From an uncultured Lachnoclostridium sp. (GTDB lineage Bacteria > Bacillota > Clostridia > Lachnospirales > Lachnospiraceae), in assembly GCA_946415315.1 (NCBI GenBank), contig CAMKRZ010000019.1, positions 1-60,796 on the forward strand: DNA of 60,796 bases. The letters are read 5' to 3'. Within the stretch, counting starts at the first letter, position 1; each line of letters starts with the position of its first letter. This document shows positions 52,370 to 60,796 of the stretch, one piece after another. The position numbers and the translations under genes were made by a program. The notes under the pieces were generated by a model. It was given only the letters and a program-made list of their open reading frames with translations, ran no database searches and had not been told where the DNA came from.

Positions 52370-54250
52370 ATGTTGAAGATCAGGAGATCATTTCTGGGAA
52401 TTCTGATGACGGTCTGCATGTTGGTCGGCATGGCAGCGCACCTGGCTGTGCCTGCGCTGGCAGCGGATTCGGCGACGTTTACGGTATCAGGCGGATCCTG
52501 TGAGGTCGGCAAGTCGATCAAGGTTTCGGTGAAGGTCAGCGCGCCGGCGGACATCGGCGTCGTTTCGTTCACGCTCACGTATGACACCGATATGCTCGAG
52601 TGTGAAGGCAAGAGCGGTACGATCAAAGAGGCCGATTCCGACATTTCCGGCAAGAGCAAAACCTACACATACACCTTCAAGGCGAAGAAGGAAGGCACGG
52701 CGACGATCAAAGCCTCCAAAGTGGAGATCTATCCGCTGTATCCGGAGGCCGGCAAGGAAGACCAGGCGTTTGCAACGAAAGTGACGGACGGTTCCGTGAA
52801 GATCACGCCGCCGTATGTGGCGTCCTCCAACGCGAAGCTGAAGAGCCTGTCAATCGATGAGGGGAAAATCTCGCCCTCATTTTCCAAAGATGTATATGAA
52901 TATTCCGTAGATATCGCCGGAAAATACTCCTCGGTATCGGTCAGCGCGAAGGCGGAGGACAGCAAGGCAACCGTCTCCGTGTCCGGCAACAAGAAACTGA
53001 AGGAAGGCAAGAACACGGTCGAGATCAAAGTGACGGCTGAGGACGGCAAGACGACAAAGACATACAAGATCGTCGTCACGCGCGGACCGGTGCCGACGAA
53101 CACGCCGACACCTTCACCGTCTCCTTCACCGACACCGTCCCCCTCCGCGACACCGACCCCGGGCCTGATGGTTCATGTGGATGAGCGCGACCTGATGCTG
53201 ATGGACGCCATCACCACAGAGCTTCCGGAAGGCTATACTGCAGAAGTAACCGATTTGGACGGTTACCGTGTCGCTGTGGCCACCTCGGATGACGACGAGG
53301 CCAAACTGGTACAGATGAGCGACGGAAAATTGTACGTGTACGAGCAGGGTGCCAACGGGGAGATCAACTGCTACCCGTACCGCACGATCGGCGGCAAAGC
53401 ACGGCAGTACCGTTACCTGACAAAACCGGAGGATGCCGCGGTTCCGGAAGGATTTTCCGAAGACTACGCCGAGGTGAACGGAGAGAGGTACTCAGCGTTC
53501 CGTTCGGAGGCGGACGAGGGCATGTATCTGATGTTCCTTCGGAGCCCGGAGGGCACGGAGGGGTGGTACCTCGTCGATGTGAGCGAGCAGACGATCCAGC
53601 GGTATTCGGACAAGATGTACAGCGTCAAACCGTCCGAGGCACCGACACCGACGCCTGCGGAACCTACGCCGGCGGAACCTACGCCGACGAGCGCGCAGGG
53701 TGAACCGGGCAATGTTTCCGAACCGACGCCTGCGCAGCCGACGCCTGCCGGACCGACGGAGCCGAACCAGCAGCCCGGAAACACCGGCAATACGGACTCT
53801 GTGCCTACCCGGTCAACGGATTCGGGCGGCGGCTTCTGGAAACTGATCGAGAATCTTTCGCGGCGTGAGCGCATCGGAGCGTCTGTCATCTGCGGATTGC
53901 TCCTGCTGTGCGTGTTCCTCTTTGTCCTGCTGCTGATCTCCCACAACCGCAACGCGAAGGAATACGATGCGGAAGAGTTTGACGAGGAAGAGGAAGACAG
54001 GAAGAAGAAACCGTCGAAGGAGCCGAAGAAGGAAAAGGAGCCGAAGAAGGAGAACAAGAAACCTGCGCGCGAGGCGAAACCGGCCGACAAACGGGGCAAA
54101 GGAGCGCCGGCAGCGGTCGCACCGGTCGGTAAGAAGAACGGCGCAAAGCGTATCGAGGATGATTACGACGACTATGATGACGATGAGGATCTCGACGACC
54201 TTGACGACCTCGATGACCTTGACGATTACGACGAGGAAGACTATCTGTAA
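52370..54250 (+). CDS. Membrane-anchored protein with cohesin-like and cadherin-like domains
   Basis: 626 residues. Signal peptide ends near PALAA. Residues about 35-145 look like a cohesin fold (FTVSGGSCEVGKSIKVSVKV, IGVVSFTLTYDTDMLEC, FATKVTDGSVKI). Residues 150-240 are a cadherin-like beta domain of the kind also present in the upstream gene. A Pro/Ser/Thr linker, an unassigned region (265-425) and a second linker lead to one helix (about 505-526). A long cytoplasmic tail is Lys/Glu-rich, then ends in DDLDDLDD/DDY acidic repeats. It lies 39 bases after the dockerin gene, with a GCGGCA/TGCCGC hairpin between them. Likely surface receptor of that protein. Confidence 0.8.
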   Translation: MLKIRRSFLGILMTVCMLVGMAAHLAVPALAADSATFTVSGGSCEVGKSIKVSVKVSAPADIGVVSFTLTYDTDMLECEGKSGTIKEADSDISGKSKTYTYTFKAKKEGTATIKASKVEIYPLYPEAGKEDQAFATKVTDGSVKITPPYVASSNAKLKSLSIDEGKISPSFSKDVYEYSVDIAGKYSSVSVSAKAEDSKATVSVSGNKKLKEGKNTVEIKVTAEDGKTTKTYKIVVTRGPVPTNTPTPSPSPSPTPSPSATPTPGLMVHVDERDLMLMDAITTELPEGYTAEVTDLDGYRVAVATSDDDEAKLVQMSDGKLYVYEQGANGEINCYPYRTIGGKARQYRYLTKPEDAAVPEGFSEDYAEVNGERYSAFRSEADEGMYLMFLRSPEGTEGWYLVDVSEQTIQRYSDKMYSVKPSEAPTPTPAEPTPAEPTPTSAQGEPGNVSEPTPAQPTPAGPTEPNQQPGNTGNTDSVPTRSTDSGGGFWKLIENLSRRERIGASVICGLLLLCVFLFVLLLISHNRNAKEYDAEEFDEEEEDRKKKPSKEPKKEKEPKKENKKPAREAKPADKRGKGAPAAVAPVGKKNGAKRIEDDYDDYDDDEDLDDLDDLDDLDDYDEEDYL

Positions 54251-54278
54251 CTGATTTACGAAACGGAGTTTACACTTT

Positions 54279-57236
54279 ATGACGGAATTGAAGAATTTTA
54301 CGTGTGAGGGATACGAGCGGGTTGATCACCGGTTCCTGAAGGACATCAACGCGGAAGGACTTATGATGCGGCATACGAAGAGCGGTGCGCGCATCGTTCT
54401 CCTGGCAAATGATGATCCGAACAAGGTGTTCGGCATCGCGTTCCGCACGACGCCGAAGAACAGCACGGGCGTTCCTCACATTCTGGAGCACTCGGTGCTG
54501 TGCGGTTCCGAGAAATTTCCCGTGAAGGATCCTTTTACCGAGATGGACAAGGGGTCTCTTCGCACATTTATCAACGCGTTTACCTCGTCCGCATGGACCT
54601 GCTATCCGTGCGCGAGCTGCAACGACAAGGATTTCAAGAACCTGGTAAATGTGTACATGGACGCCGTGTTGCATCCGCTCATTTACAAGAGAAAAGAGAT
54701 TTTCCTGCAGGAAGGCTGGCACTACGAGCTGGAAAGCCCGGACGCCGAGCTCGGCATCAACGGGATCGTGTACAGCGAGATGAAAGGCGCATTTTCCAAC
54801 CCGGACCGCAGCGCGTTCCGCGTGCTGAAGGAAGCGATGTACCCGGACACCACGTACGGCGTGGAGTCGGGCGGTGACCCGGCAGTGATCCCGGAGCTTT
54901 CGTACGAGGAATTCCTCGAGTTCCATCGCACGTACTATTCGCCGGCCAACAGCTATATCTATCTCTACGGAAACGCGGATATGGGAGAAATGCTCACATT
55001 TCTCGATCGGGAGTACCTCTCCGGGTTTGACATCATTCCGGTCGATTCCGAGGTCGGACTGCAGAAGCCGTTCGGGTTCAAACGCGTGGAGAAGACTTAT
55101 CCGATCGGCGAGGATGAGGACGAGAAGGGGAGAACGTATCTGGAATACGCCGTGAAGGTGCTCGACGGAATCAATCCGAAGAAATCGGGCGCGTGGGACG
55201 TACTCTCCAGCATCCTGTTCTCGATGCCGGGCGCACCGGTCAAGAAGGCGCTGATCGACGCAGGGATTGGTAGCGATGTCAGCGGTTACATCAACGCGGA
55301 CCTTCGCCAGCCGATGGTAATGATCACGGCGCGCGAAGCGGAGGCTGACCAGGCTGACCGGTTCCTTGCCATCATCCGCGACACGATTGCCGGTGTGATC
55401 AAGGAGGGGGTCAACAAGCATGCCATCGAGGCATTCCTGAACCGCGCGGAGTTCAATTACCGCTCGACGGATTTCGGCGGTGAGCCGCGAGGCATTTACT
55501 ACGCGATGAATTCGCTTTCCGTCATGCTTTTCGACGAAAGCAGGCCGTTTGACGGGCTTGATATCGGCTGGGTGTTCGACGAGCTTCGCAAGGAGCTTGA
55601 GACGGGTTACTATGAGCAGCTGCTGCAGGAGTTCCTCGACGGAGGCCACTCGGTGCTTGCGGTCGTGAAGCCCGAGAAGGGACTTGAGACAAAGCGGGAG
55701 AAGGAACTCGCAGAGAAACTTGCCGCGAAGAAAGCGGCGATGACCGATGACGAGATTGCCGCGCTTGTTGCGGAGACTGCCGCGCTGAAGGAATTTCAGA
55801 ACCGTGTGGAGACCGAGGAGGAGCTTTCGTGCATTCCGACGCTCACGCGTGACGATATCAGCAAGGAGCCGAACGCGCTGGAATATACGGTGGAGAAGAC
55901 GGACGATGACGTTCCCGTGATCTTCGTCAACAACTTTACGGGCGGCATCACGTACATGCAGGCAAGGTTCGACGTGACCGACCTGCCGGAGGAGGAGCTT
56001 CCGTACCTCAAACTGTACGCGGAAACGCTCAACGTGATGGACACGGAAAATTATACCTACCCGGAGTTCCAGAACGAACTGAATTTCTATACCGGAAGCC
56101 TTTCCCAGTTCCCGGAGGCAACGTCCGTGAAGGGCGAGCCGGGCGAGATGAAGGGATTCCTGACCTGTGATCTGCGCGTCTTCGACGGCGGGGTTTCCAA
56201 GGGACTGGAGCTTCTCTGGGAGGCGCTGTGGCGCACGAAATACACGGACACGAAGCGTCTTCTCGAGATCATCTCCGAGCAGGCTTCGTATCTTCCGAAC
56301 TCGCTTGTGTCGAGCGGAAGCCGCACGGCTAACTGGGTGGCATTTTCCCAGTTCAGCTCGCATGTTCGTTTCCGCCACTGGACAGCGGGAGAAGGCTACT
56401 ACGCATTCCTCCGCAAATGGATCGACAACTACGATTCGATGAAGGACGAGATTGTCGAGCACATGCAGAACGTCCGGCTGCACATTCTGCGAAAGAACCG
56501 CCTGTCCTTCGGTATCTCGACGGACACGGAAGGATACGCGAAGGCTCTTCCGGGCATTGCGGAGTTCACGGCCGATCTGGAGACCGTTCCCGCGGATGAC
56601 CCGCTCGCGGGTGTGGCAAAGCTGCCCCGCCTCGGCGGATATCATTTTGAGAAGAAAAATGAGGTGCTCACATGCGCGGGTGCCGTGCAGTATAACGTGG
56701 CTGTCGGCAACTACCGTGCCGCGGGATATCAGTACACCGGTGTTTACCGTGTGCTGGATACCATTCTCTCGCGGGACTACCTGTGGACGAAAATCCGTGT
56801 GCTCGGCGGCGCGTACGGCGCGGGGTTCGGCGGCGATGCCATCTCCGGCAACGTATTCATGTCGACGTACCGTGACCCGAATCTGCGCGAGTCGTACGAG
56901 GTGTTCAATGGCGCGGTGGAGTACACGGAGAACCTGAACTTAAGCGACCGCGACATCACCCGCTACATCATCGGAACCATCGCCGACATGGACAATCCGT
57001 TCACGCCTTCGACCTCGATGTTCGGGGCATTGAACCGGTATTACATCGGCATCACGAAGGAGGAAGTACAGCGCGACCGTACGGAGGTCCTCTCCGTCAC
57101 CAACGAGCAGTTGCGCGCGCTGGCACCGATGCTCCGCGACTTCCTGGCGCAGGGATACCGCGCGTCGGTTGCGTCGGAGAGCAAGGCGAAGGAGTGCGAG
57201 GATCTCTTTGATGTGAGGAGACCGCTTCGCGGATAG
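54279..57236 (+). CDS. M16 family metallopeptidase (presequence protease-like)
   Basis: 985 residues, size and layout of the M16C/PreP group, which form a closed chamber and digest peptides. The zinc motif HILEH (67-71) lies in TGVPHILEHSVLCGSEKFP, and the downstream Glu is in the GIVYSEMKGAFSNP region. No signal peptide, so cytoplasmic. Start at 54279, 28 bases after the cohesin-like gene, with a CGGAG ribosome site. Confidence 0.94.
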   Translation: MTELKNFTCEGYERVDHRFLKDINAEGLMMRHTKSGARIVLLANDDPNKVFGIAFRTTPKNSTGVPHILEHSVLCGSEKFPVKDPFTEMDKGSLRTFINAFTSSAWTCYPCASCNDKDFKNLVNVYMDAVLHPLIYKRKEIFLQEGWHYELESPDAELGINGIVYSEMKGAFSNPDRSAFRVLKEAMYPDTTYGVESGGDPAVIPELSYEEFLEFHRTYYSPANSYIYLYGNADMGEMLTFLDREYLSGFDIIPVDSEVGLQKPFGFKRVEKTYPIGEDEDEKGRTYLEYAVKVLDGINPKKSGAWDVLSSILFSMPGAPVKKALIDAGIGSDVSGYINADLRQPMVMITAREAEADQADRFLAIIRDTIAGVIKEGVNKHAIEAFLNRAEFNYRSTDFGGEPRGIYYAMNSLSVMLFDESRPFDGLDIGWVFDELRKELETGYYEQLLQEFLDGGHSVLAVVKPEKGLETKREKELAEKLAAKKAAMTDDEIAALVAETAALKEFQNRVETEEELSCIPTLTRDDISKEPNALEYTVEKTDDDVPVIFVNNFTGGITYMQARFDVTDLPEEELPYLKLYAETLNVMDTENYTYPEFQNELNFYTGSLSQFPEATSVKGEPGEMKGFLTCDLRVFDGGVSKGLELLWEALWRTKYTDTKRLLEIISEQASYLPNSLVSSGSRTANWVAFSQFSSHVRFRHWTAGEGYYAFLRKWIDNYDSMKDEIVEHMQNVRLHILRKNRLSFGISTDTEGYAKALPGIAEFTADLETVPADDPLAGVAKLPRLGGYHFEKKNEVLTCAGAVQYNVAVGNYRAAGYQYTGVYRVLDTILSRDYLWTKIRVLGGAYGAGFGGDAISGNVFMSTYRDPNLRESYEVFNGAVEYTENLNLSDRDITRYIIGTIADMDNPFTPSTSMFGALNRYYIGITKEEVQRDRTEVLSVTNEQLRALAPMLRDFLAQGYRASVASESKAKECEDLFDVRRPLRG

Positions 57237-57349
57237 TATTATTCGGCGTAAAATGAGACGCGCCGGACATTGGTTTTTCGAATAGTGATACGGCAGTCGC
57301 GGTATAAGCTGCGGCTGCCTTGTATGAAGAGACAAAGGAGCAAGTTGCC

Positions 57350-58273
57350 ATGGAGCGCGGAAACGCGAACAAAACAGCCTTTCGCTCGGGTTTTGTCGCC
57401 CTGATCGGGCGCCCGAACGTGGGCAAATCCACTTTGATGAACCGGCTGATCGGTCAGAAGATCGCCATCACTTCCAACAAGCCGCAGACGACGAGAAATC
57501 AGATCCGCACGGTGTTTACCGACGAGCGCGGGCAGATCATTTTCCTCGACACGCCCGGCATTCACAAGGCGCGCAACAAACTGGGCGAGTACATGGCTGA
57601 GGTCACGGAAAATACGCTCCGCGACGTCGACCTGATCCTCTGGCTTGTCGAGCCGAGCGATTACATCGGAGCGGGCGAGCAGGCGATCATCGAACGGCTT
57701 TCCGGCATCTCGACGCCGGTGATGCTTGTCATCAACAAGATCGACAAGGTGAAGAAGGAGGACATCCTGCGCTTCATCGATGCCTACCGCAAGGCGCTTG
57801 ATTTCGCGGCGATCGTGCCGGTGTCGGCGCTCAAGGGGGAAAATACGGACGATCTGACGGACACGATCTTCGCGTACCTGCCGGAGGGTCCGCAGTACTA
57901 TGACGCGGACACGATCACGGACCAGCCGGAGCGGCAGATCGCGGCGGAGATGATCCGGGAGAAGGCGCTTCGCGACCTCGAGGACGAGATCCCGCACGGT
58001 GTTGCCGTGCTGATCGACCGCATGAAGGAACGCGAGGGCGGCACGCTAATCGACATCGATGCGACCATCGTGTGCGAGCGCGAGTCGCACAAGGGCATCA
58101 TCATCGGCAAGCAGGGAGCGATGCTCAAGAAGATTGGTACCGAGGCGCGCCGTGACATCGAGATGATGACCGGCACGAAGATCAACCTGAAGCTCTGGGT
58201 TAAGGTGAAGGAAAACTGGCGCGACAGCGATGTGCTCATCCGGAATTACGGATACCGCGATCCGGAGGAGTGA
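57350..58273 (+). CDS. era: GTPase Era
   Basis: Ribosome-assembly GTPase that binds the 3' end of 16S rRNA. 307 residues. G1 GRPNVGKS (20-27), G3 DTPG (67-70), G4 NKID (129-132), and the C-terminal KH domain with ESHKGIIIGKQGAMLKKIG. Start at 57350 with AAGGAG 9 bases upstream. recO follows after 89 bases, a conserved Firmicute pairing. Confidence 0.97.
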   Translation: MERGNANKTAFRSGFVALIGRPNVGKSTLMNRLIGQKIAITSNKPQTTRNQIRTVFTDERGQIIFLDTPGIHKARNKLGEYMAEVTENTLRDVDLILWLVEPSDYIGAGEQAIIERLSGISTPVMLVINKIDKVKKEDILRFIDAYRKALDFAAIVPVSALKGENTDDLTDTIFAYLPEGPQYYDADTITDQPERQIAAEMIREKALRDLEDEIPHGVAVLIDRMKEREGGTLIDIDATIVCERESHKGIIIGKQGAMLKKIGTEARRDIEMMTGTKINLKLWVKVKENWRDSDVLIRNYGYRDPEE

Positions 58274-58362
58274 TGTAAACGGACAGAGCGGCGCGGAAGC
58301 GCGGCGCTGACACAGGCGTGTGCCGCGGTGAAGCAGGCAATGGATTGAACGAAGGAGGGAAC

Positions 58363-59199
58363 ATGGCGGATTATCCTGTTTTACATGGAATTGTCCTTTC
58401 TTCGATGCCTGTCGGGGAGTACGACCGGCGGCTGTCCATCCTGACGAAGGAGCGCGGCAGGATCTCGGCTTTCGCGAAGGGCGCGCAGAAGCCGAAGAGC
58501 GCGCTTGTGGCAGCGGCTCAGCCGTTTGTGACAGGCGCATTTACCGTGATCGAAGGCCGCAGTTCGAACACGATGATCCGCGCCGAGGTGAATGATTATT
58601 TTACGGAGCTTCGGAGCGATCTCGCGAAGACCTGCTACGGGCTCTATTTCTGCGAACTTGCGGAGTTCGCGACGGAGGAATTCATCGACGAGAGCGAAAC
58701 GCTGCAGCTGCTGTACGCCGCGCTGCGGGCACTCTCCAAGGGGATTCCCGAACCGGGGCTGGCTCGTGTGGTTTACGAGATAAAGATTACGTACACGCGC
58801 GGCGAGGGGCCGCAGGTCAACGAATGCGTGCGCTGCCATGATCGGAAGGGACCGTTTGTTTTTCATGTGCCGTCCGGCGGGTGCCTGTGCGCCGGATGCG
58901 CGGGTGAGCTGTTCAGCGAGGAGGGGCGCAAGGCCTATGAATTGCGGACGCAGGCAGTGGCCTCGGGCTATTTCAATCTCGACGACTCGACCTGGTATGC
59001 GCTTCGGGTGATCGCTTCGACGCAGCCCTCGAGGCTGTTTTCATTTTCCGTGAGCGAAAATGTTCTGGCGGAGCTGCAGTCCGTTGCTGCAGCCTGGTAC
59101 GCCGAGCATGTGGATCACACCTTCCGCAGCGCGGAGATGCTGCAGACGCTGCAGGACACAACAGTTTTCGAGGACATTACCGGGAAGCCGCCGGTTTAG
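58363..59199 (+). CDS. recO: DNA repair protein RecO
   Basis: Recombination mediator that helps RecA load on single-stranded DNA in the RecFOR pathway. 278 residues. N-terminal OB fold (HGIVLSSMPVGEYDRRLSIL, KGAQKPKS), helical middle, and a zinc finger formed by CVRC and CLCAGC. Start at 58363 follows GAAGGAGG; an extension from 58318 is not supported. Confidence 0.95.
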   Translation: MADYPVLHGIVLSSMPVGEYDRRLSILTKERGRISAFAKGAQKPKSALVAAAQPFVTGAFTVIEGRSSNTMIRAEVNDYFTELRSDLAKTCYGLYFCELAEFATEEFIDESETLQLLYAALRALSKGIPEPGLARVVYEIKITYTRGEGPQVNECVRCHDRKGPFVFHVPSGGCLCAGCAGELFSEEGRKAYELRTQAVASGYFNLDDSTWYALRVIASTQPSRLFSFSVSENVLAELQSVAAAWYAEHVDHTFRSAEMLQTLQDTTVFEDITGKPPV

Positions 59200-59328
59200 C
59201 CGGTGTATCCGGAGCGATTGACGGATTGTGCGTCCCGCGTTACAGGCATTTTTTCGGTGCCGATCGGTAATAGAGAGTACCCGCCTTCGGGTGTATGGAC
59301 GGCTGGTTTTGTGAGGACAGATACAGAG

Positions 59329-60796
59329 ATGAAGCTTTTTCAGCGACAATGGATGATCGACCGGTTTCGGCGATGGCTGACTGCGCATGCCGGTGCAGCG
59401 ATGCGGCTGGCACTCACGGCTGTCCTTGCGCTTTTGATCGTCGTGGCCGGCGCAGGTGCGGCAGCCGGCGGCGATGCAGCGGAAACGGCCAAGGAAGCCG
59501 TCTCACTCGACATCACCGTGAAGAACGCGAAGGGCAGCAAGCAGAGCAAACTGCGCGACAATTCAAACAAATCCCGCGAAAAATACAAAAAGGGCGAGGT
59601 CCTCACCGTGACGTCCAAGGAGCCGATGAGCGGCATCTACATCCGCTGGGGCTCGCCGGTCTCGCCGTATACACTGAAATATAACGACCACTCGGAAAAA
59701 CACGGCGAACAGGGCTTCCTGCACGACTATGTCGCGTTGGCGGAGCCCGCGACAAGCGTGGACATCGTGATCGGGAAAGATGTCTACGTGAGCGAGATCG
59801 AGGCATTTTCCGAAGGCAAATTGCCCGCGGATGTGCAGGTGTGGCAGCCGGCGCTGAAGGAGGCGGACATCCTGGTCCTGTCGACGCACGCGGACGACGA
59901 GATTCTCTTTATGGGCGGTGTGCTTGCCCAATACGGCGGGCAGGAGAAACGGAAAGTGCAGGTCGCGTACATGTGTGAATTCTGGCAGACGGAGCACGTG
60001 CGCGAGCATGAGAAACTCGACGGGCTGTGGGCGAGCGGGATCCGCAACTACCCGGTCTGCATGGGGTATTACGACTATTATTCGAAGACTCTCGACAAAG
60101 CCAAGACGCAGTATGATATCAAAAAACTCACGAAAAGCGTGTGCGAGGTGGTCCGCCGCTTCAAGCCGCTCGTCATCGTGACGCACGACATCAAGGGCGA
60201 GTACGGCCACGGCGGCCACATGATCCTGAACGCGGCGGTGCAGGAAGTGATCGAGCACTCGATGGACGCGTCCTATCAGCCGGAATCGGCCGAAAAGTAC
60301 GGAACCTGGGATGTCCCGAAGACGTATTTTCATCTTTATACGGAAAATAAGCTCCGCCTGAACATGCGCGTGCCGCTCTCCGAATTCGGCGGCAAGACGG
60401 CGCTTGAGGTGGCGGAAGCAGCATATAAGAAGCATGAGTCACAGCAGTGGTGCTGGTTCTATGTCTCCGACGATTACGAGTACAGCGCGGCGGAGTTCGG
60501 TCTGTTCCGCACGACCGTCGGCCCGGACACCGGGAACAACATGATGGAACATGCGTCCCGGTCGAAGGCGACAAACACGCCGACACCGAAGCCCGAAGTG
60601 ACGGGAGAGCCGGCGGATAAGCCGACACCCGAAGTGACGGAAGAACCGAAGGCAACGGTCACGCCGATGCCGACAAGCACGCCGACGCCAACCCCGACGG
60701 CCACACCGACTAGCACGCCTACCCCGAAACCAACGAACACGCCGACGCCGACCGACACGCCGACGCCGACGAACACGCCGACGCCGACGAACACGC
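59329..60796 (+). CDS. Secreted PIG-L family deacetylase, 3' end outside the window
   Basis: At least 489 residues, open at the window end. A signal peptide or anchor lies at about 24-50. A beta-rich N-terminal region (55-165) precedes a PIG-L/LmbE domain with the metal motif HADDE (187-191; usual form HPDDE) and [14 protein letters not shown] as the second metal region. These enzymes remove acetyl groups from GlcNAc-type sugars. From about residue 415 a long Thr/Pro linker ([14 protein letters not shown]) runs into the window edge, so a further domain or anchor is expected. The ATG at 59329 has only a weak ribosome site. Confidence 0.85.
   Translation, partial: MKLFQRQWMIDRFRRWLTAHAGAAMRLALTAVLALLIVVAGAGAAAGGDAAETAKEAVSLDITVKNAKGSKQSKLRDNSNKSREKYKKGEVLTVTSKEPMSGIYIRWGSPVSPYTLKYNDHSEKHGEQGFLHDYVALAEPATSVDIVIGKDVYVSEIEAFSEGKLPADVQVWQPALKEADILVLSTHADDEILFMGGVLAQYGGQEKRKVQVAYMCEFWQTEHVREHEKLDGLWASGIRNYPVCMGYYDYYSKTLDKAKTQYDIKKLTKSVCEVVRRFKPLVIVTHDIKGEYGHGGHMILNAAVQEVIEHSMDASYQPESAEKYGTWDVPKTYFHLYTENKLRLNMRVPLSEFGGKTALEVAEAAYKKHESQQWCWFYVSDDYEYSAAEFGLFRTTVGPDTGNNMMEHASRSKATNTPTPKPEVTGEPADKPTPEVTEEPKATVTPMPTSTPTPTPTATPTSTPTPKPTNTPTPTDTPTPTNTPTPTNT
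60570..60796 (+). repeat. Low-complexity Thr/Pro codon repeats
   Basis: Short iterations of ACGCCGACGCCGAC code for the TPTP linker of the PIG-L protein and continue past the window end. Confidence 0.85.

Larger units (their letters stand above)
83..59811. repeat. Dispersed octamer GGAAAATG / CATTTTCC, 46 copies
   Basis: Hand count over the window: 21 copies as GGAAAATG on the + strand and 25 as CATTTTCC. 25 of the 46 are preceded by C (CGGAAAATG). Examples: + at 4453, 8882, 10610, 12124, 12718, 12985, 15773, 16748, 22968, 28793, 34917, 41623; minus at 12853, 15812, 21495, 21521, 27765, 29689, 35523, 38199, 38360, 41934, 45563, 59804. Copies lie both in genes and between them. Confidence 0.85.

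Noticed and set aside
54270-56645. 791-codon minus ORF opposite the M16 protease gene
   Set aside because: Arg/His/Leu/Val-rich antisense shadow of a high-GC gene with no domain or ribosome site. The same holds for 12824-14878, 15864-17342, 22837-24660, 33523-35379 and 35729-37843.

Overview
The window looks like chromosomal DNA from a Gram-positive anaerobe of the class Clostridia, most likely a Lachnospiraceae-type gut or rumen bacterium. The evidence is a mid-to-high-50s GC content (estimated by eye), many lipoproteins with Thr/Pro-rich linkers, a membrane-anchored GH5 glycanase, dockerin and cohesin-like modules, c-di-GMP proteins, a QueT transporter behind a preQ1-type leader, and housekeeping genes of Firmicute type (pckA, dapF, greA, era, recO, asnS, tadA, birA). 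No phage, insertion sequence, rRNA, tRNA or CRISPR array was recognised. Most genes are on the + strand. Long ORFs opposite them are GC-driven shadows.

Layout: 476-8022 carries an AI-2E-type membrane protein and a BMP-type nucleoside uptake system whose ATPase and first permease are fused. 8130-9437 (minus) holds a radical-SAM activase and tadA. 9543-15757 is a c-di-GMP block: a LacI-like sensor fused to GGDEF, galK, and an XRE-PAS-GGDEF-EAL protein. 15924-25850 holds asnS, a metal permease, a sugar-binding lipoprotein, queT, a STAS protein, an amidohydrolase, a GH3-family protein and an unknown membrane protein. 25968-29714 (minus) holds a phosphoesterase, a ParB-like/BMP fusion and birA. 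29968-33139 is an unusual three-gene operon (zinc-ribbon pseudokinase, VWA protein, divergent PurA). 33388-37369 holds the GH5 enzyme and pckA. 37650-42175 holds a GntR-controlled ABC exporter and a fused permease-ATPase.

42176-43916 has no convincing gene. It contains a very strong promoter followed by twelve diverged tandem units built around GGTACGGTCC, several with Shine-Dalgarno-like sequence and five-codon micro-ORFs. A terminator-like hairpin and a large multi-branched palindrome follow. This is the best candidate for an undescribed element. Beyond it lie greA, an AEC transporter, a PH-domain protein, an orphan acyl carrier protein, two secreted beta-sandwich lipoproteins (minus), dapF, a dockerin-bearing glucosaminidase next to a membrane-anchored cohesin-like protein, an M16 protease, era, recO, and a secreted PIG-L deacetylase cut by the window end.

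A second window-wide signal is the octamer GGAAAATG/CATTTTCC. By hand count it occurs 46 times, against roughly one expected by base composition. In genes that otherwise prefer GAG and AAC, it is often written with GAA AAT.
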